Below are positions 35,784 through 44,237 of a stretch of 64,000 nucleotides of DNA, one piece after another. This DNA is from Noviherbaspirillum aerium (GTDB lineage Bacteria; Pseudomonadota; Gammaproteobacteria; Burkholderiales; Burkholderiaceae_D). The stretch's first letter is position 1. Each line of letters opens with the position of its first letter. Below the pieces are notes generated by a model that worked only from the letters and a program-made list of their open reading frames with translations, did no database searches and was not told where the DNA came from. Both the position numbers and the translations under genes were made by a program. Location of the stretch: the NCBI RefSeq assembly GCF_008929045.1, contig NZ_VFAH01000002.1:248001-312000 (forward strand), given 5' to 3'.

Positions 35784-36389
35784 ATGAACATTACTGCACA
35801 AGCTGCCATAGCATCACCAGCGATCCGCAAACTGTCGGGGTTCGAATTGTTTTGGGCCTTTTCTCAGATTGCCCTCTCTGGTTTTGGCGGTGTTTTACCC
35901 TTTGCCTATCGTGGTCTGGTTGAACAACGTAACTGGCTGACAGCATCAGAATTTGCCGAATACCTCGGACTCAGCCAAATGCTGCCAGGAGCAACTATAT
36001 GTAATGTGGCCTTGATGGTAGGCCACAAATTCAATGGAATCCGGGGTGCATTCTGCGCACTAGCGGGCATGATCTTCTTCCCCTTCCTGTTAGTGATCGC
36101 CCTTGGAGTCGGATACCAATACTTTGGCGAGCTAACTCCGGTGAAGAATGCCCTGAAAGGAATGGGTGCGGTCGCCGCTGGCTTGATCTTGGGAACAGCA
36201 GCCAAGATGGCACTGAAGATTCTTCAAGAGACACTTCAACGTCCTATCCGTGCTTCCCAAGTGGGCCTCGCTGGCCTTGCCTTCGCCGGCATCAGCGTAC
36301 TGGAGTGGAAGCTTATCTACGTATTTGGCTTATTGGCAATCGGTGGCACATCGCTCTTTTATGTGATTGGGAGAAAGCATGGACAATGA
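35784..36389 (+). CDS. Chromate transporter (CHR) family, N-terminal half
   Basis: 201 aa, a short-chain CHR protein. FWAFSQIALSGFGGVLPFAYRG is the CHR signature at the start, followed by LGLSQMLPGATICNVALMVG and four to six membrane helices. CHR proteins move chromate or sulfate-like anions, and short-chain members work as pairs with opposite topology. Its stop overlaps the start of the next gene by 11 bp, so translation is coupled. Confidence 0.88.
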   Translation: MNITAQAAIASPAIRKLSGFELFWAFSQIALSGFGGVLPFAYRGLVEQRNWLTASEFAEYLGLSQMLPGATICNVALMVGHKFNGIRGAFCALAGMIFFPFLLVIALGVGYQYFGELTPVKNALKGMGAVAAGLILGTAAKMALKILQETLQRPIRASQVGLAGLAFAGISVLEWKLIYVFGLLAIGGTSLFYVIGRKHGQ

Positions 36390-36912
36390 CGTGGACATCC
36401 TTGGATTTTCCGCCCATTTGGCGTTACTCTCGTTGATGGCCGTCGGCGGCGGCCTGGTGATGATCGCGCCCGAAATAAGCGAGTATGTGGTGACTGATAG
36501 GGCATGGCTATTGAAGGAACAATTCACGGCTGCTTACGTCCTTGCTCAAGCAGCACCTGGGCCAAACCTTCTTTTTATTTCTTTGATCGGATGGTTTATA
36601 AGCGGATGGTACGGTGCAGTGGCTGCCACCGCCGCCGTGCTTCTCCCGTCGATCCTAATTACGCTCGCGCTCATCAGAGCCCGTGTGCAACACAGCGCAA
36701 GCAAGTTTTCTGTTGCATTAAGTCGAGCGATTGCGCCAATCTCAATAGGATTGCTCGTTGCGACGGCATGGGTCTTTGCCACTGCCACCGACGCAGGCTG
36801 GCACGGATATCTGGTCACGGGCATCACGGCCCTGCTACTCGTTAAAACACGTCTCAATCCAGTATTGCTTATCGGACTAGGGGCATTGGTAGGCGCATCT
36901 GGGCTAATCTGA
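36379..36912 (+). CDS. Chromate transporter (CHR) family, C-terminal half
   Basis: 177 aa from ATG 36379 (GGGAGA upstream). The second CHR repeat: LSLMAVGGGLVMIAPEISEY, FTAAYVLAQAAPGPNLLFIS (the P-x-G/P motif), then about five helices. It overlaps the upstream partner. Together they equal one long ChrA. Transport of chromate itself is not proven; many such pairs are of unknown anion. Confidence 0.88.
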   Translation: MDNDVDILGFSAHLALLSLMAVGGGLVMIAPEISEYVVTDRAWLLKEQFTAAYVLAQAAPGPNLLFISLIGWFISGWYGAVAATAAVLLPSILITLALIRARVQHSASKFSVALSRAIAPISIGLLVATAWVFATATDAGWHGYLVTGITALLLVKTRLNPVLLIGLGALVGASGLI

Positions 36913-36963
36913 TACCCGAAGTACGAAGACCGTCATCATTAGAGAACTCACAGCGAGCTTGAT

Positions 36964-37200
36964 ATGAATGATCCCCAAAGAGCATTAACACTTCAATTGC
37001 TGGAATGGATTGATCAAGGAAATCACCCTTATAAGGAGGTTCTTGAGGTCTGGAAAAGCTCCTGCCCGAGGCTAACCGTGTGGGAAGATGCATGCGAAGC
37101 AGGGTTAGTGGACGCCATGCCTGGCATGGCCGGCACTGTTTTTCTTACGCAGAAAGGCAAGGCATTTCTGATGTCCGTTAGCAGTCACAGCCGTATATAA
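36964..37200 (+). CDS. Small winged-helix-like hypothetical protein
   Basis: 78 aa: LTLQLLEWIDQGNHPYKEVL, EVWKSSCPRLTVWEDACEAGLV, FLTQKGKAFL. The pattern of a helix, a WKSSCPR motif and a terminal LTxxGxxFL wing is seen in small hypothetical proteins of proteobacteria. It follows the ChrA pair by 51 bp and may share its transcript. Confidence 0.6.
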   Translation: MNDPQRALTLQLLEWIDQGNHPYKEVLEVWKSSCPRLTVWEDACEAGLVDAMPGMAGTVFLTQKGKAFLMSVSSHSRI

Positions 37201-37551
37201 CAAAGCTTGTAAAAATGGCGCCACTGCCGATTCAACAGCAACGGCCACACTTTCGTGAATGTGCAAAGGTATCCTTACCTTCCGCAGTTAAGCCGCCGTT
37301 CCGAAAGAAACCATAGAATCGTGATCCTTTCCGATTGGTGACGAATGAAGTTGATGTTGGATAGCGAGTGCAATTGAGCTTGTCACTGCAGTGTTTACCA
37401 ACATCGCTTTGTTCGAACTCCAAGGTCAGCAGGTTTTTAACCGTGAGCTTGCAAAACTGGGATACCGACCACCGATGTGGCATCAAGTTTCTCGAATCCT
37501 ACGATCAGAATACGATCCGGTCTTCTTTATTGGGCAAGGCGCTCCGCCGGT
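37201..37551. other. Intergenic; possible 54-codon frame
   Basis: About 350 bp. A plus-strand frame (GTG 37391 to TAG 37553-37555) has protein-like content (ELQGQQVFNRELAKLGYRPP, PVFFIGQGAPPV) but no ribosome-binding site and no known family. It may be a remnant. Confidence 0.3.
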
Positions 37552-37686
37552 CTAGCGCTCGGGCGCGCCAGCGGCCGTACTGTGGCGTCTGAACCCCGGC
37601 GCCAACAGAGCGCGTGCTCCTTCCCAGTTCTGTGCATTAGTTTCATCTGCGAACGATCGTATCAGTGACTTGTTCTCTTCAGACAT
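37552..37686 (-). pseudogene. SnoaL/NTF2-like protein, N-terminal fragment
   Basis: The frame MSEENKSLIRSFADETNAQN, then WEGARALLAPGFRRHS, is the start of a SnoaL-like/ester-cyclase NTF2-fold protein (normally about 130 aa). It breaks off after about 42 residues with unrelated sequence, so it is truncated. Confidence 0.5.
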
Positions 37687-37885
37687 AGCACACCTGGTTA
37701 AATGGGTGCCGAGTGTTATATCTCTCGCTTCTAGCAGCGTCACCTCGGCAACGGTTTGGATTAAACTTTGGGAGATCCTCCGCATACTGCTTCGCAACGA
37801 TCATCCCTTGCCGAGACATGTCTTTACTCTCGAACGGTGATTTCTATGTCAATCGCTGATGATATGCACGACAGCAGGCTGATAA

Positions 37886-37920
37886 GCACCGGAGCGATCC
37901 GGTGCCTGCTTATTGTTTTA
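37886..37920 (+). terminator. Orphan rho-independent terminator
   Basis: GCACCGG / CCGGTGC arms with a 6-nt loop, then CTGCTTATTGTTTT. No plus-strand gene ends nearby. A short frame from ATG 37844 reads into it. An untranslated RNA from about 37770 is possible. Confidence 0.5.
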
Positions 37921-37962
37921 GAGCGAGTTACTGGATCTCGTCGTCGCCAATATTGATGGCAG

Positions 37963-38730
37963 CTAGAGTAAGGGAAACTTGGTGCGCCCACTGTCGATCA
38001 GTATGAACTCGCCGGTAGTCTTACGTGCGCCGTCGCACAACCAGAAGCAGGCATCGGCAACATCTTCCGGTGCGATGGTAGCGCTCATGGGCGTCGATTT
38101 AATATACGTCTGACGGATTGCTTCATAGCGTTCCGGCCCGAGGCCGTTCTGCAACCATGGTGTTTCCACCATGCCGGGCCCCACTGCATTGATACGCACC
38201 TCCGGCGCCAGCGCTCGTGCCAAGCCAAAGGTCATAGCGTTAAGTGCTCCCTTTGATGCCATGTAGGCGACGCTGGAGCCAATGCCCGATACTGACGCGA
38301 CCGACGATACATTAACAATACCGGCTCCAGGATTGCGTTTCATCAAGGGCGCAAAGGCTCTTATCATCTGGTAAGCACCGATAACGTTGACTGCGTAAAT
38401 ATCCTGAAAATCCTGCGCATTCAATCCTTCCAGATTGGCGGCTGCAACGAATTTGGTCGTACCAGCATTGTTGACCAGCGCATCGCATCTTCCCCATTTT
38501 TCCTCAACCGCACTAGCGAGTGCGCGGCAGTCCGCGTCGTCTGCAACATTTGCCTTATATAGCAATACCTCCGCACCGAACGCCTGGCAATCGTCAGCGA
38601 CTGCGCGTGCCGGCTCCGCATTACGGGAAAAATTAATTACTACGTTGTAGCCATTCTTGGCGAACCGCCTGACGGTAGCAGCACCAATGCCTGAAGAAGA
38701 ACCCGTGACAACTGCGACTTTCCTATTCAC
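37963..38730 (-). CDS. Short-chain dehydrogenase/reductase, FabG-like
   Basis: 255 aa. TGSSSGIGAATVRRFA cofactor motif, an Asn/Ser after the second strand (INFSRN, suggesting NADP), NNAGTT, catalytic Ser in VNVSSVASVSGIG and the YMASK Tyr-Lys pair, then GPGMVETPW. Classical 3-oxoacyl-reductase-type SDR of unknown substrate. Confidence 0.9.
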   Translation of the reverse strand: MNRKVAVVTGSSSGIGAATVRRFAKNGYNVVINFSRNAEPARAVADDCQAFGAEVLLYKANVADDADCRALASAVEEKWGRCDALVNNAGTTKFVAAANLEGLNAQDFQDIYAVNVIGAYQMIRAFAPLMKRNPGAGIVNVSSVASVSGIGSSVAYMASKGALNAMTFGLARALAPEVRINAVGPGMVETPWLQNGLGPERYEAIRQTYIKSTPMSATIAPEDVADACFWLCDGARKTTGEFILIDSGRTKFPLL

Positions 38731-39066
38731 CTTTGTCTCCTTTTCGTTGTATTCTGCTTAGATAACGAGTCAGCCTGTTTTGCCTGATGGGATCAGTGCC
38801 GACTCAGCGAACAAGTAATTATAGTCCGGGTACGCCATAGCATCCACACGAGACGTCTAAGCATGCCATTGCGGTCAACATCAATTCTGATACGGCGTCG
38901 GTGCAGTATCAGATTTTTGTTCAGCGGCCGATTTGCGACATTATCGCCAGAATATCTCGCGCCAACTGTTCGCCTTCCGTTTCGCAGATCGTCGCATTGG
39001 ATAAGCCGCTCTTTTGTTGTGTTATCCGGCATGGAGGCAGCAAGGTACGCGGCCTCCATGCTCGTT
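38731..39066. other. Intergenic, nothing firm
   Basis: About 335 bp. A plus-strand frame with ICDIIARISRANCSPSVSQI and VALDKPLFCC has some protein-like character but no start site or family. Otherwise nothing was seen. Confidence 0.3.
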
Positions 39067-39468
39067 TCAGGGTACCGGCATTGAAACAGGTTTGCCACTA
39101 TCCTTCAACAGGACGACCAGAAACCTGGCGGGCTTGGTAAGGCTGGCGTTGCGTGAGACCGTGTGTATATCGTCCGGGCCTTCGTAGAAGGTCTGGCCCG
39201 GTGTCAGCGTGACGGATTTACCACCTTGCACGCCCATCACAATTGAACCCTCAAGCACATAAACGAACGCGTGCGCATTGTGACGATGCACCGCGCTTTC
39301 TCCGCCGGGCGGATAATCGACTGTGATGACTAGTCCTTCCTTGCCTGGATAGTCGGCTAGGGTTTTGGTCATCAGCGGCGTCACCTGTGCCTCCGGCCGA
39401 ACCTGCTGTGCGCCGGCGGTGCCAACTGCCGACAGCAGCAACATAAAGAAGATCTTAAGAATATTCAT
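39067..39468 (-). CDS. Exported cupin-domain protein
   Basis: 133 aa from ATG 39468 (ACGAGGAACAAGCC). Signal peptide MNILKIFFMLLLSAVGTAGA with cleavage before QQ. Single cupin: PGGESAVHRHNAHAFVYVLE (His-x-His, the Glu metal ligand) and GQTFYEGPDDIHTVSRN (second-motif His). Periplasmic small cupins of this type often sit beside carboxymuconolactone-decarboxylase-like genes, as here. Enzymatic role unknown. Confidence 0.85.
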   Translation of the reverse strand: MNILKIFFMLLLSAVGTAGAQQVRPEAQVTPLMTKTLADYPGKEGLVITVDYPPGGESAVHRHNAHAFVYVLEGSIVMGVQGGKSVTLTPGQTFYEGPDDIHTVSRNASLTKPARFLVVLLKDSGKPVSMPVP

Positions 39469-39554
39469 GGCTTGTTCCTCGTGGTGGCCTGCAAAAAGCA
39501 ATCGTGAGTGGGTTTGAAGGGGCGCAGGCCTTACTCAACTGCGCCGATGCCGGG

Positions 39555-40034
39555 TCAGGACAGGCCAGACTTGTCGATGCCGAATGCCTTGTCGTACGTG
39601 CCGGGCGCGACACGAAAACCCACGTTGACGCGATTCCAGGCATTGATCGACATCACCAGGAAAGTCAGATCCGACAATTCCTTTTCAGAAAATTGCGTAC
39701 GGGCGAACTCATAGACGTCATCGGACACGCCTTTGGGGGAAATCCGGGTCAATGCTTCGGTCCAGTCCAGAGCGGCGCGTTCACGTGGATTAAACAGCGT
39801 GGACTCGCGCCAGATGGCGACATGGTGCAACCGTAGCGGTCGCTCCTCATGTATCGTCGCTTCCTTAACGTGCATGTCGACGCAGAAGGCGCAACCGTTG
39901 ATCTGCGATGCCCGGATATCCACGAGATCGCGGATCGATGTCTCGATGGAGGACTGTCTGAGGGCGAGGCTGAATTCGACGAATTTCTTGAACAGCTCCG
40001 GAGACTGCTTCTGGTAATCGATGCGTTGGGTCAT
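39555..40034 (-). CDS. AhpD/carboxymuconolactone decarboxylase-family protein
   Basis: 159 aa, ATG preceded by CATGGAGGATTCATC. LVDIRASQINGCAFCVDMHV carries the CxxC...H motif of AhpD-type peroxidase/alkylhydroperoxidase proteins, followed by LFNPRERAALDWTEALTRIS and SDLTFLVMSINAWNRVNVGF. Peroxide or carboxymuconolactone chemistry. It lies 86 bp upstream of the cupin gene on the same strand. Confidence 0.9.
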   Translation of the reverse strand: MTQRIDYQKQSPELFKKFVEFSLALRQSSIETSIRDLVDIRASQINGCAFCVDMHVKEATIHEERPLRLHHVAIWRESTLFNPRERAALDWTEALTRISPKGVSDDVYEFARTQFSEKELSDLTFLVMSINAWNRVNVGFRVAPGTYDKAFGIDKSGLS

Positions 40035-40068
40035 GATGAATCCTCCATGTAAAAAAAGATTTGATACC

Positions 40069-40193
40069 AGGCTGTGTCTGATAAGCGTCGCGAGCGTTCC
40101 GGATTGGCGCCGAGGGGCGCACGCGTACGCAGGGTACGCCGAGCACCGCAGGCGTCAATCCGGACCGCGCAGCGACTTATCAAACACAGCCTA
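40069..40193. repeat. MITE-like repeat family D, copy 1
   Basis: 125 bp with ends AGGCTGTGTCTGATAAG and (complement) TAGGCTGTGTTTGATAAG. The centre carries ACGCGTACGC...GGTACGCCGAGCACC. A second copy lies at 62241-62366. It abuts family F copy 1 at its CTAG. Confidence 0.8.
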
Positions 40194-40362
40194 GTGGTGT
40201 GAGTTGGAAATTTGTTGAAAGCAAATGTGGCGAAATTATGTCGAGACAAGGAAAAAAGCACAGCAAGACCGTGTCTCTGCCAGTCGTTGCGCGCATTGTT
40301 GACGCAGTATCGGCTGATTCTCGTCCACCATTTGATCAACAAATTCTTAACTCGCACCACTA
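40192..40362. repeat. MITE-like repeat family F, copy 1
   Basis: 171 bp bounded by TAG...CTA. Ends TAGTGGTGTGAGTTGGAAAT and (complement) TAGTGGTGCGAGTTAAGAAT, each followed by TTGTTGA. The internal segment GTCGAGACAAGGAAAAAAGC is shared with the partial copy at 46010-46098. Confidence 0.75.
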
Positions 40363-40388
40363 GGCCACGCGGCCCCTGAACTGCAGGC

Positions 40389-41144
40389 TTATCGTTGTGC
40401 CGATGAGCGGCTGAGCCAGTTGTGAAAGCGTGTCGGGCCGATGCGCGCTTCATCGCTCGTGACGAGAGATCGGTCATCCAGTTCGCTGCCGAAGTAGCGT
40501 GCATGCACATCGGCGATTATCTGCCTCTTGTCGTTGCGCGCGGCAAGGAACTTGCCTGCAAGTACATCGAGAGGGAAGCGATCGGGACCGCCCACTTCGA
40601 CAATGCCATTCACCGGCGCCCCGACCGCGAGATCGCACAGCACAGCCGACACGTCGTCAGCCGAGATCGGCTGGATAAGGGCGGGCGAAAGACGAATTGT
40701 GCTGCCGTCATCACCCGAGTTGATAATGCCTTCGATGAATTCGTAGAATTGCGTCGCACGCAGAATGGTGTAAGGAATCTTCGACGCCTTGATGAGGTTT
40801 TCCTGGACGACTTTCGCCCGGAAGTAGGCATTTTCCGGAAGGCGGTCGGCACCAACGATCGAGAGTGCGACGTGGTGCTCCACTCCTGCCTCAGCTTCGG
40901 CGGCGAGAAGGTTTCGACCCGACGTTTGGAAGAACTCCAGTACTGCCCGGTCCTCAAATGACGGAGAATTCGCCACGTCAACGACGACCTCGGCGCCAGC
41001 CAGTGCTTCAGCCAGTCCTTCCCCGGTAATCGTATTTACGCCCATGCTAGGCGATGCCGCTACAGTCTCATGACCATAAAGGCGTAGCCGGTTTACAATG
41101 TTTGAACCGATAAGGCCGCTACCGCCGATAACAACTATTTTCAT
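40389..41144 (-). CDS. NmrA-like/atypical SDR NAD(P)-binding protein
   Basis: 251 aa, AAGGAGCGAAAC before the ATG. N-terminal GGSGLIGSNIVNRLRLYGHE nucleotide-binding loop, VVVDVANSPSF, HHVALSIVGADRLPENAYFR, IPYTILRATQFYEFIEGII and VNGIVEVGGPDRFPLDVLA. Atypical extended SDR without the YxxxK pair. Such proteins are redox sensors or reductases of flavin or quinone compounds. Possibly controlled by the divergent CadC-like regulator at 41357. Confidence 0.88.
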   Translation of the reverse strand: MKIVVIGGSGLIGSNIVNRLRLYGHETVAASPSMGVNTITGEGLAEALAGAEVVVDVANSPSFEDRAVLEFFQTSGRNLLAAEAEAGVEHHVALSIVGADRLPENAYFRAKVVQENLIKASKIPYTILRATQFYEFIEGIINSGDDGSTIRLSPALIQPISADDVSAVLCDLAVGAPVNGIVEVGGPDRFPLDVLAGKFLAARNDKRQIIADVHARYFGSELDDRSLVTSDEARIGPTRFHNWLSRSSAQR

Positions 41145-41356
41145 GTTTCGCTCCTTGACTCAGTGTCTGCCTTCTTCATTGCTGCGATCGATGTATGCAG
41201 TATGCTTTTCGGCCGGATGAAATACTTTGCCGATGCATTGTGTTTGCATTGAGTTTGCTTTGGATATTTATTTAGAGATACGCGTCTGCGCGTTGGCATC
41301 ACTGCCCCGTGGCCTTGCCGAGTACCAGGCGCGTGCGTACAGAAAGGGGGCTGCAA

Positions 41357-42937
41357 GTGGTATTAGTGTTTGAGGATTGCGTGCTCGACCTGGATCGGCG
41401 GGAACTCCTCCGGGCATCCCGGACCGTTGCAACCGCACCCCAGGTCTTCGACGTGCTGGTCTTCTTGGCGAAGAGCCGCGAGCGTGTCGTCAGCAGGGAC
41501 GAACTAATCAACGCGATATGGTCCGGCAGGATTGTTTCGGAATCGACCCTGGCCAGTCACATCAACGCGGCACGCAAGGCGGTGGGCGACAACGGCGAGC
41601 AACAGCGCGTAATTCGAACGATTGCCCGCAAGGGATTCCGGTTCACCGCTGATATCAAGGAGGTCAAGCCATCGGATGGAATCGATTCATCTGGCACGTC
41701 TTCCGCGACAGAGATTCAAGCACAATGCGCTCCAGCCTTGCCTGCCAGACCGTCGATTGCAGTCCTGCCGTTTGTCAACCTGAGCGGGGACAAGGAGCAG
41801 GAATACCTGGCCGACGGCGTGGTAGAGGACATCATCGCGGCCTTGTCGCAGTATCGCTGGTTGTTTGTCGTTGCGCGCAATTCAAGCTTTACCTATAAAG
41901 CGCGTACGGTGGACATAAAGCAAGTTGGTCGCGAGCTGGGCGTGCGCTATGTGCTGGAAGGCAGTTGGCGAACCGCAAAAAATCGCGTGCGCATCACGGG
42001 TCAATTGATCGATGCAACAACAGGTACGCATCACTGGGCAGGCCGCTTCGAAGGTGTGCTTGAAGACATCTTTGAACTGCAGGATCAGATTACAGAAAGT
42101 GTAGTCGGCGCGATTGCGCCACAGCTTGAGCGGGTGGAAATCGAGCGTGCGAGACGCAAGCCGACGGAAAGCCTTGATGCCTACGATTATTATCTGCGTG
42201 GCATGGCCAGGTTGCATCATGGCACCAAGGAAACCATCGACGAAGCACTGCTGCTCTTTAATAAGGCAATAGCGGCCGATCCGAATTTTGCCTCATCCTA
42301 CGCGATGGCGGCATGGTGTTATTGTTGGCGCAAGCTCAACGGTTGGATCACCGATCGCCCACAAGAGATTGCCGAGGGTGTTCGGCTGGCTCGCCAGGCT
42401 GTCGAGCTGGACAAGGGCGATGCAGTTGCTCTTACGAGGAGCGGCCATGCTCTTGGCCATCTCGCCGGCGATCTGCCGGGCGGAATCGCTCTCCTGGACA
42501 AGGCACTCATGCTCAATCCGAACCTTGCAGCAGCCTGGTTCCTCAGCGCATTCCTCAAGCTCTGGCACGGCGAAACGGATGCAGCTGTCGAGCACTTTAC
42601 GCACGCCATGCGATTAAGCCCCCTGGACCCGGAAATGTATCGAATGCAAGCCGGAACGGCTGCTGCCTATCTCTTCATGGGGCGCTTTGACATGGCGTCG
42701 TCATGGGCGGAGAAAGCGATTCGGGATTTGCCAAGTTTTCTGCTGGCAGCCGCCGTCCTTGCCGCGAGCCATGCACATGCCGGACGGATAGCCGAAGCGA
42801 AATGCGCGATGGAGCATTTGCGTGAGCTTGATCCTACTTTGCATCTCTCCAATATCGTGAACTGGTTACCGATCCGTCGACCAGAGAATCTCGCCACATT
42901 GGTGGACGGGCTTCGTAAAGCGGGGTTTCCGGAATAA
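41357..42937 (+). CDS. CadC/OmpR-type winged-helix regulator with TPR domain
   Basis: 526 aa, start GTG 41357 chosen for AAAGGGGG 7 nt upstream; an in-frame GTG at 41309 is less likely. Residues 1-100 are an OmpR-type wHTH (FEDCVLDLDRRELLR, APQVFDVLVFLAKSRERVVS, STLASHINAARKAVGD, IRTIARKGFRF). A cyclase-associated TolB-N-like segment follows (PSIAVLPFVNLSGDKEQEYL, SSFTYKARTVDIKQVGRELG). TPR-like helices run from about 275 to the end (DPNFASSYAMAAWCYCWRKL). No membrane helix. The sensed signal is unknown. Confidence 0.88.
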   Translation: MVLVFEDCVLDLDRRELLRASRTVATAPQVFDVLVFLAKSRERVVSRDELINAIWSGRIVSESTLASHINAARKAVGDNGEQQRVIRTIARKGFRFTADIKEVKPSDGIDSSGTSSATEIQAQCAPALPARPSIAVLPFVNLSGDKEQEYLADGVVEDIIAALSQYRWLFVVARNSSFTYKARTVDIKQVGRELGVRYVLEGSWRTAKNRVRITGQLIDATTGTHHWAGRFEGVLEDIFELQDQITESVVGAIAPQLERVEIERARRKPTESLDAYDYYLRGMARLHHGTKETIDEALLLFNKAIAADPNFASSYAMAAWCYCWRKLNGWITDRPQEIAEGVRLARQAVELDKGDAVALTRSGHALGHLAGDLPGGIALLDKALMLNPNLAAAWFLSAFLKLWHGETDAAVEHFTHAMRLSPLDPEMYRMQAGTAAAYLFMGRFDMASSWAEKAIRDLPSFLLAAAVLAASHAHAGRIAEAKCAMEHLRELDPTLHLSNIVNWLPIRRPENLATLVDGLRKAGFPE

Positions 42938-43261
42938 GGAGATTCGGCCATGTCGAACCTTGAAGGCTTCCAGAAGCACTCAAGACGTGCGTATGCAGAC
43001 AATCTGTAAAGAAGCTATTGGATGTTCCGAGCGTTTCTCCTATGCGTCATGAGAGTAGCGAACGACAAGGTGCTTGCACAGCTATTTCTTATTGTTAAGA
43101 CGTATATCGCATTCTTGAGTAACACTACTTTTCCACGTCTACCAATAGTTGGTATCTATGGCGATATTTCTTTAATAATAATTTGTCATCATATGTAGTC
43201 GAACGAAGGATACCTGCGGCCCTCTTAAGCTTAAGACGCCAACCGTATGTAGAGGGTAGCT
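42938..43261. other. Intergenic, nothing recognised
   Basis: About 325 bp, AT-rich in the middle (near 43140-43190), with no gene, repeat or strong hairpin. Confidence 0.4.
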
Positions 43262-43504
43262 ATGGACGAATATCAGATATTGGCGTTGCTCTCCAAGATA
43301 GAGCCGGGCGACGCCGATTTGCATAGGATCAAGATCATGCTCGCAGAAACCTTATCGGAGGTCTCTGACAGACTCAACGATGACCAGATGAGACGGCTGC
43401 TGATCTGTAGCGCTTATCTGTATCACAGGGCAAACTGCACTAGCCAGGAGATCGATGCAATTGACCGGCACGAAGCGATGCGCAGCAGAATGCAAATGAA
43501 CTAG
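43262..43504 (+). CDS. Small helical hypothetical protein
   Basis: 80 aa: MDEYQILALLSKIEPGDADL, HRIKIMLAETLSEVSDRLND, MRRLLICSAYLYHRANC. Acidic, helical and well composed, so likely a real gene. GAGGGTAGCT precedes the ATG. The TAG stop (43502-43504) lies in the CTAG boundary of MITE-like copy A3, so the original C-terminus cannot be excluded to have been longer. Function unknown. Confidence 0.55.
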   Translation: MDEYQILALLSKIEPGDADLHRIKIMLAETLSEVSDRLNDDQMRRLLICSAYLYHRANCTSQEIDAIDRHEAMRSRMQMN

Positions 43505-43663
43505 AGCGGATTGCAGGTGAGTATACGGAAGCATCGGTCTGCCTTGGGATGCAGGGCGAGGCGGCAGGAGCGCCGTGGGGCGGGCCACACCAGCAACGAC
43601 CAACGCCGCCATGCGCTCTAGGCAGGCCGAGGCGACCGTACAGTCGCCTGCAATCCGCTCCAG
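43501..43663 (-). repeat. MITE-like repeat family A, copy 3
   Basis: 163 bp. Ends CTAGAGCGGATTGCAGGTG and ...GCCTGCAATCCGCTCCAG. Same orientation as copy 2, opposite to copy 1. Immediately followed by family C copy 1. Confidence 0.8.
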
Positions 43664-43850
43664 GCTTGTTCACACTTCGTTCGGGAGATGCGTTCGCACC
43701 CATAACACGCGCTGCCGGCATTGCATGGCGGCGTTACAAGGGAACGCCGAGTCCGCCTTGCCGTAGCACCGCTACGATGCGTCGTTGTGCCTGATCCTGC
43801 AACGCCTGCGGTACCCTTGCACTCCCAGATCAAGGGTGAACAGGCCCTAG
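43662..43850. repeat. MITE-like repeat family C, copy 1
   Basis: About 189 bp. Left end GGCTTGTTCACACTTCGTTC, then GGGAGATGCGTTCGCACC. Right end GGTGAACAGGCCCTAG, the complement of the left end. A second copy lies at 45240-45390 in the same orientation, on the other side of the PAS-GGDEF gene. Confidence 0.75.
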
Positions 43851-44237
43851 ACCGTATGGTAAGGACGTACGCGACAGATCGACAGAAATGATGCTGCCCT
43901 ACCCTGGTGCATCTTGTCGCGGCGATGAAGTCACCCGACTGCCAACCCAGCATGTTGGGATTGGGCCTGGACAGGAGATAACCTGTTGATCCGCCATTAC
44001 CAGGACCGATCGCCAATCAACCGAGCGGTGTTTAAGGCACCCGTCTTGGGCCGGCTGTGCCCAACTGCGCCCGGTGCAAGCCTGAATGCCTGCTCTGCAC
44101 TTTGTTCGCCCCAAGTCATTTCGGCTTCCCATACAACAGCAAGACCCACAGTTCCAAGGTAAGATGTTTCTTGATAGGAACGCATGGCTGGTGCCCTGTC
44201 TGAATCCAGTCCGTGGCCAATCTTACAAGGTAACCTT
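43851..44237. other. Intergenic, nothing recognised
   Basis: About 385 bp upstream of the PAS-GGDEF gene. Minus-strand frames here have no ribosome-binding site or family resemblance. The promoter of the cyclase gene should lie here. Confidence 0.35.

Noticed and set aside
43501-43850. CRISPR array from clustered repeats
   Set aside because: The repeats are two different long inverted-repeat elements side by side, not short direct repeats with spacers. No cas gene is present.
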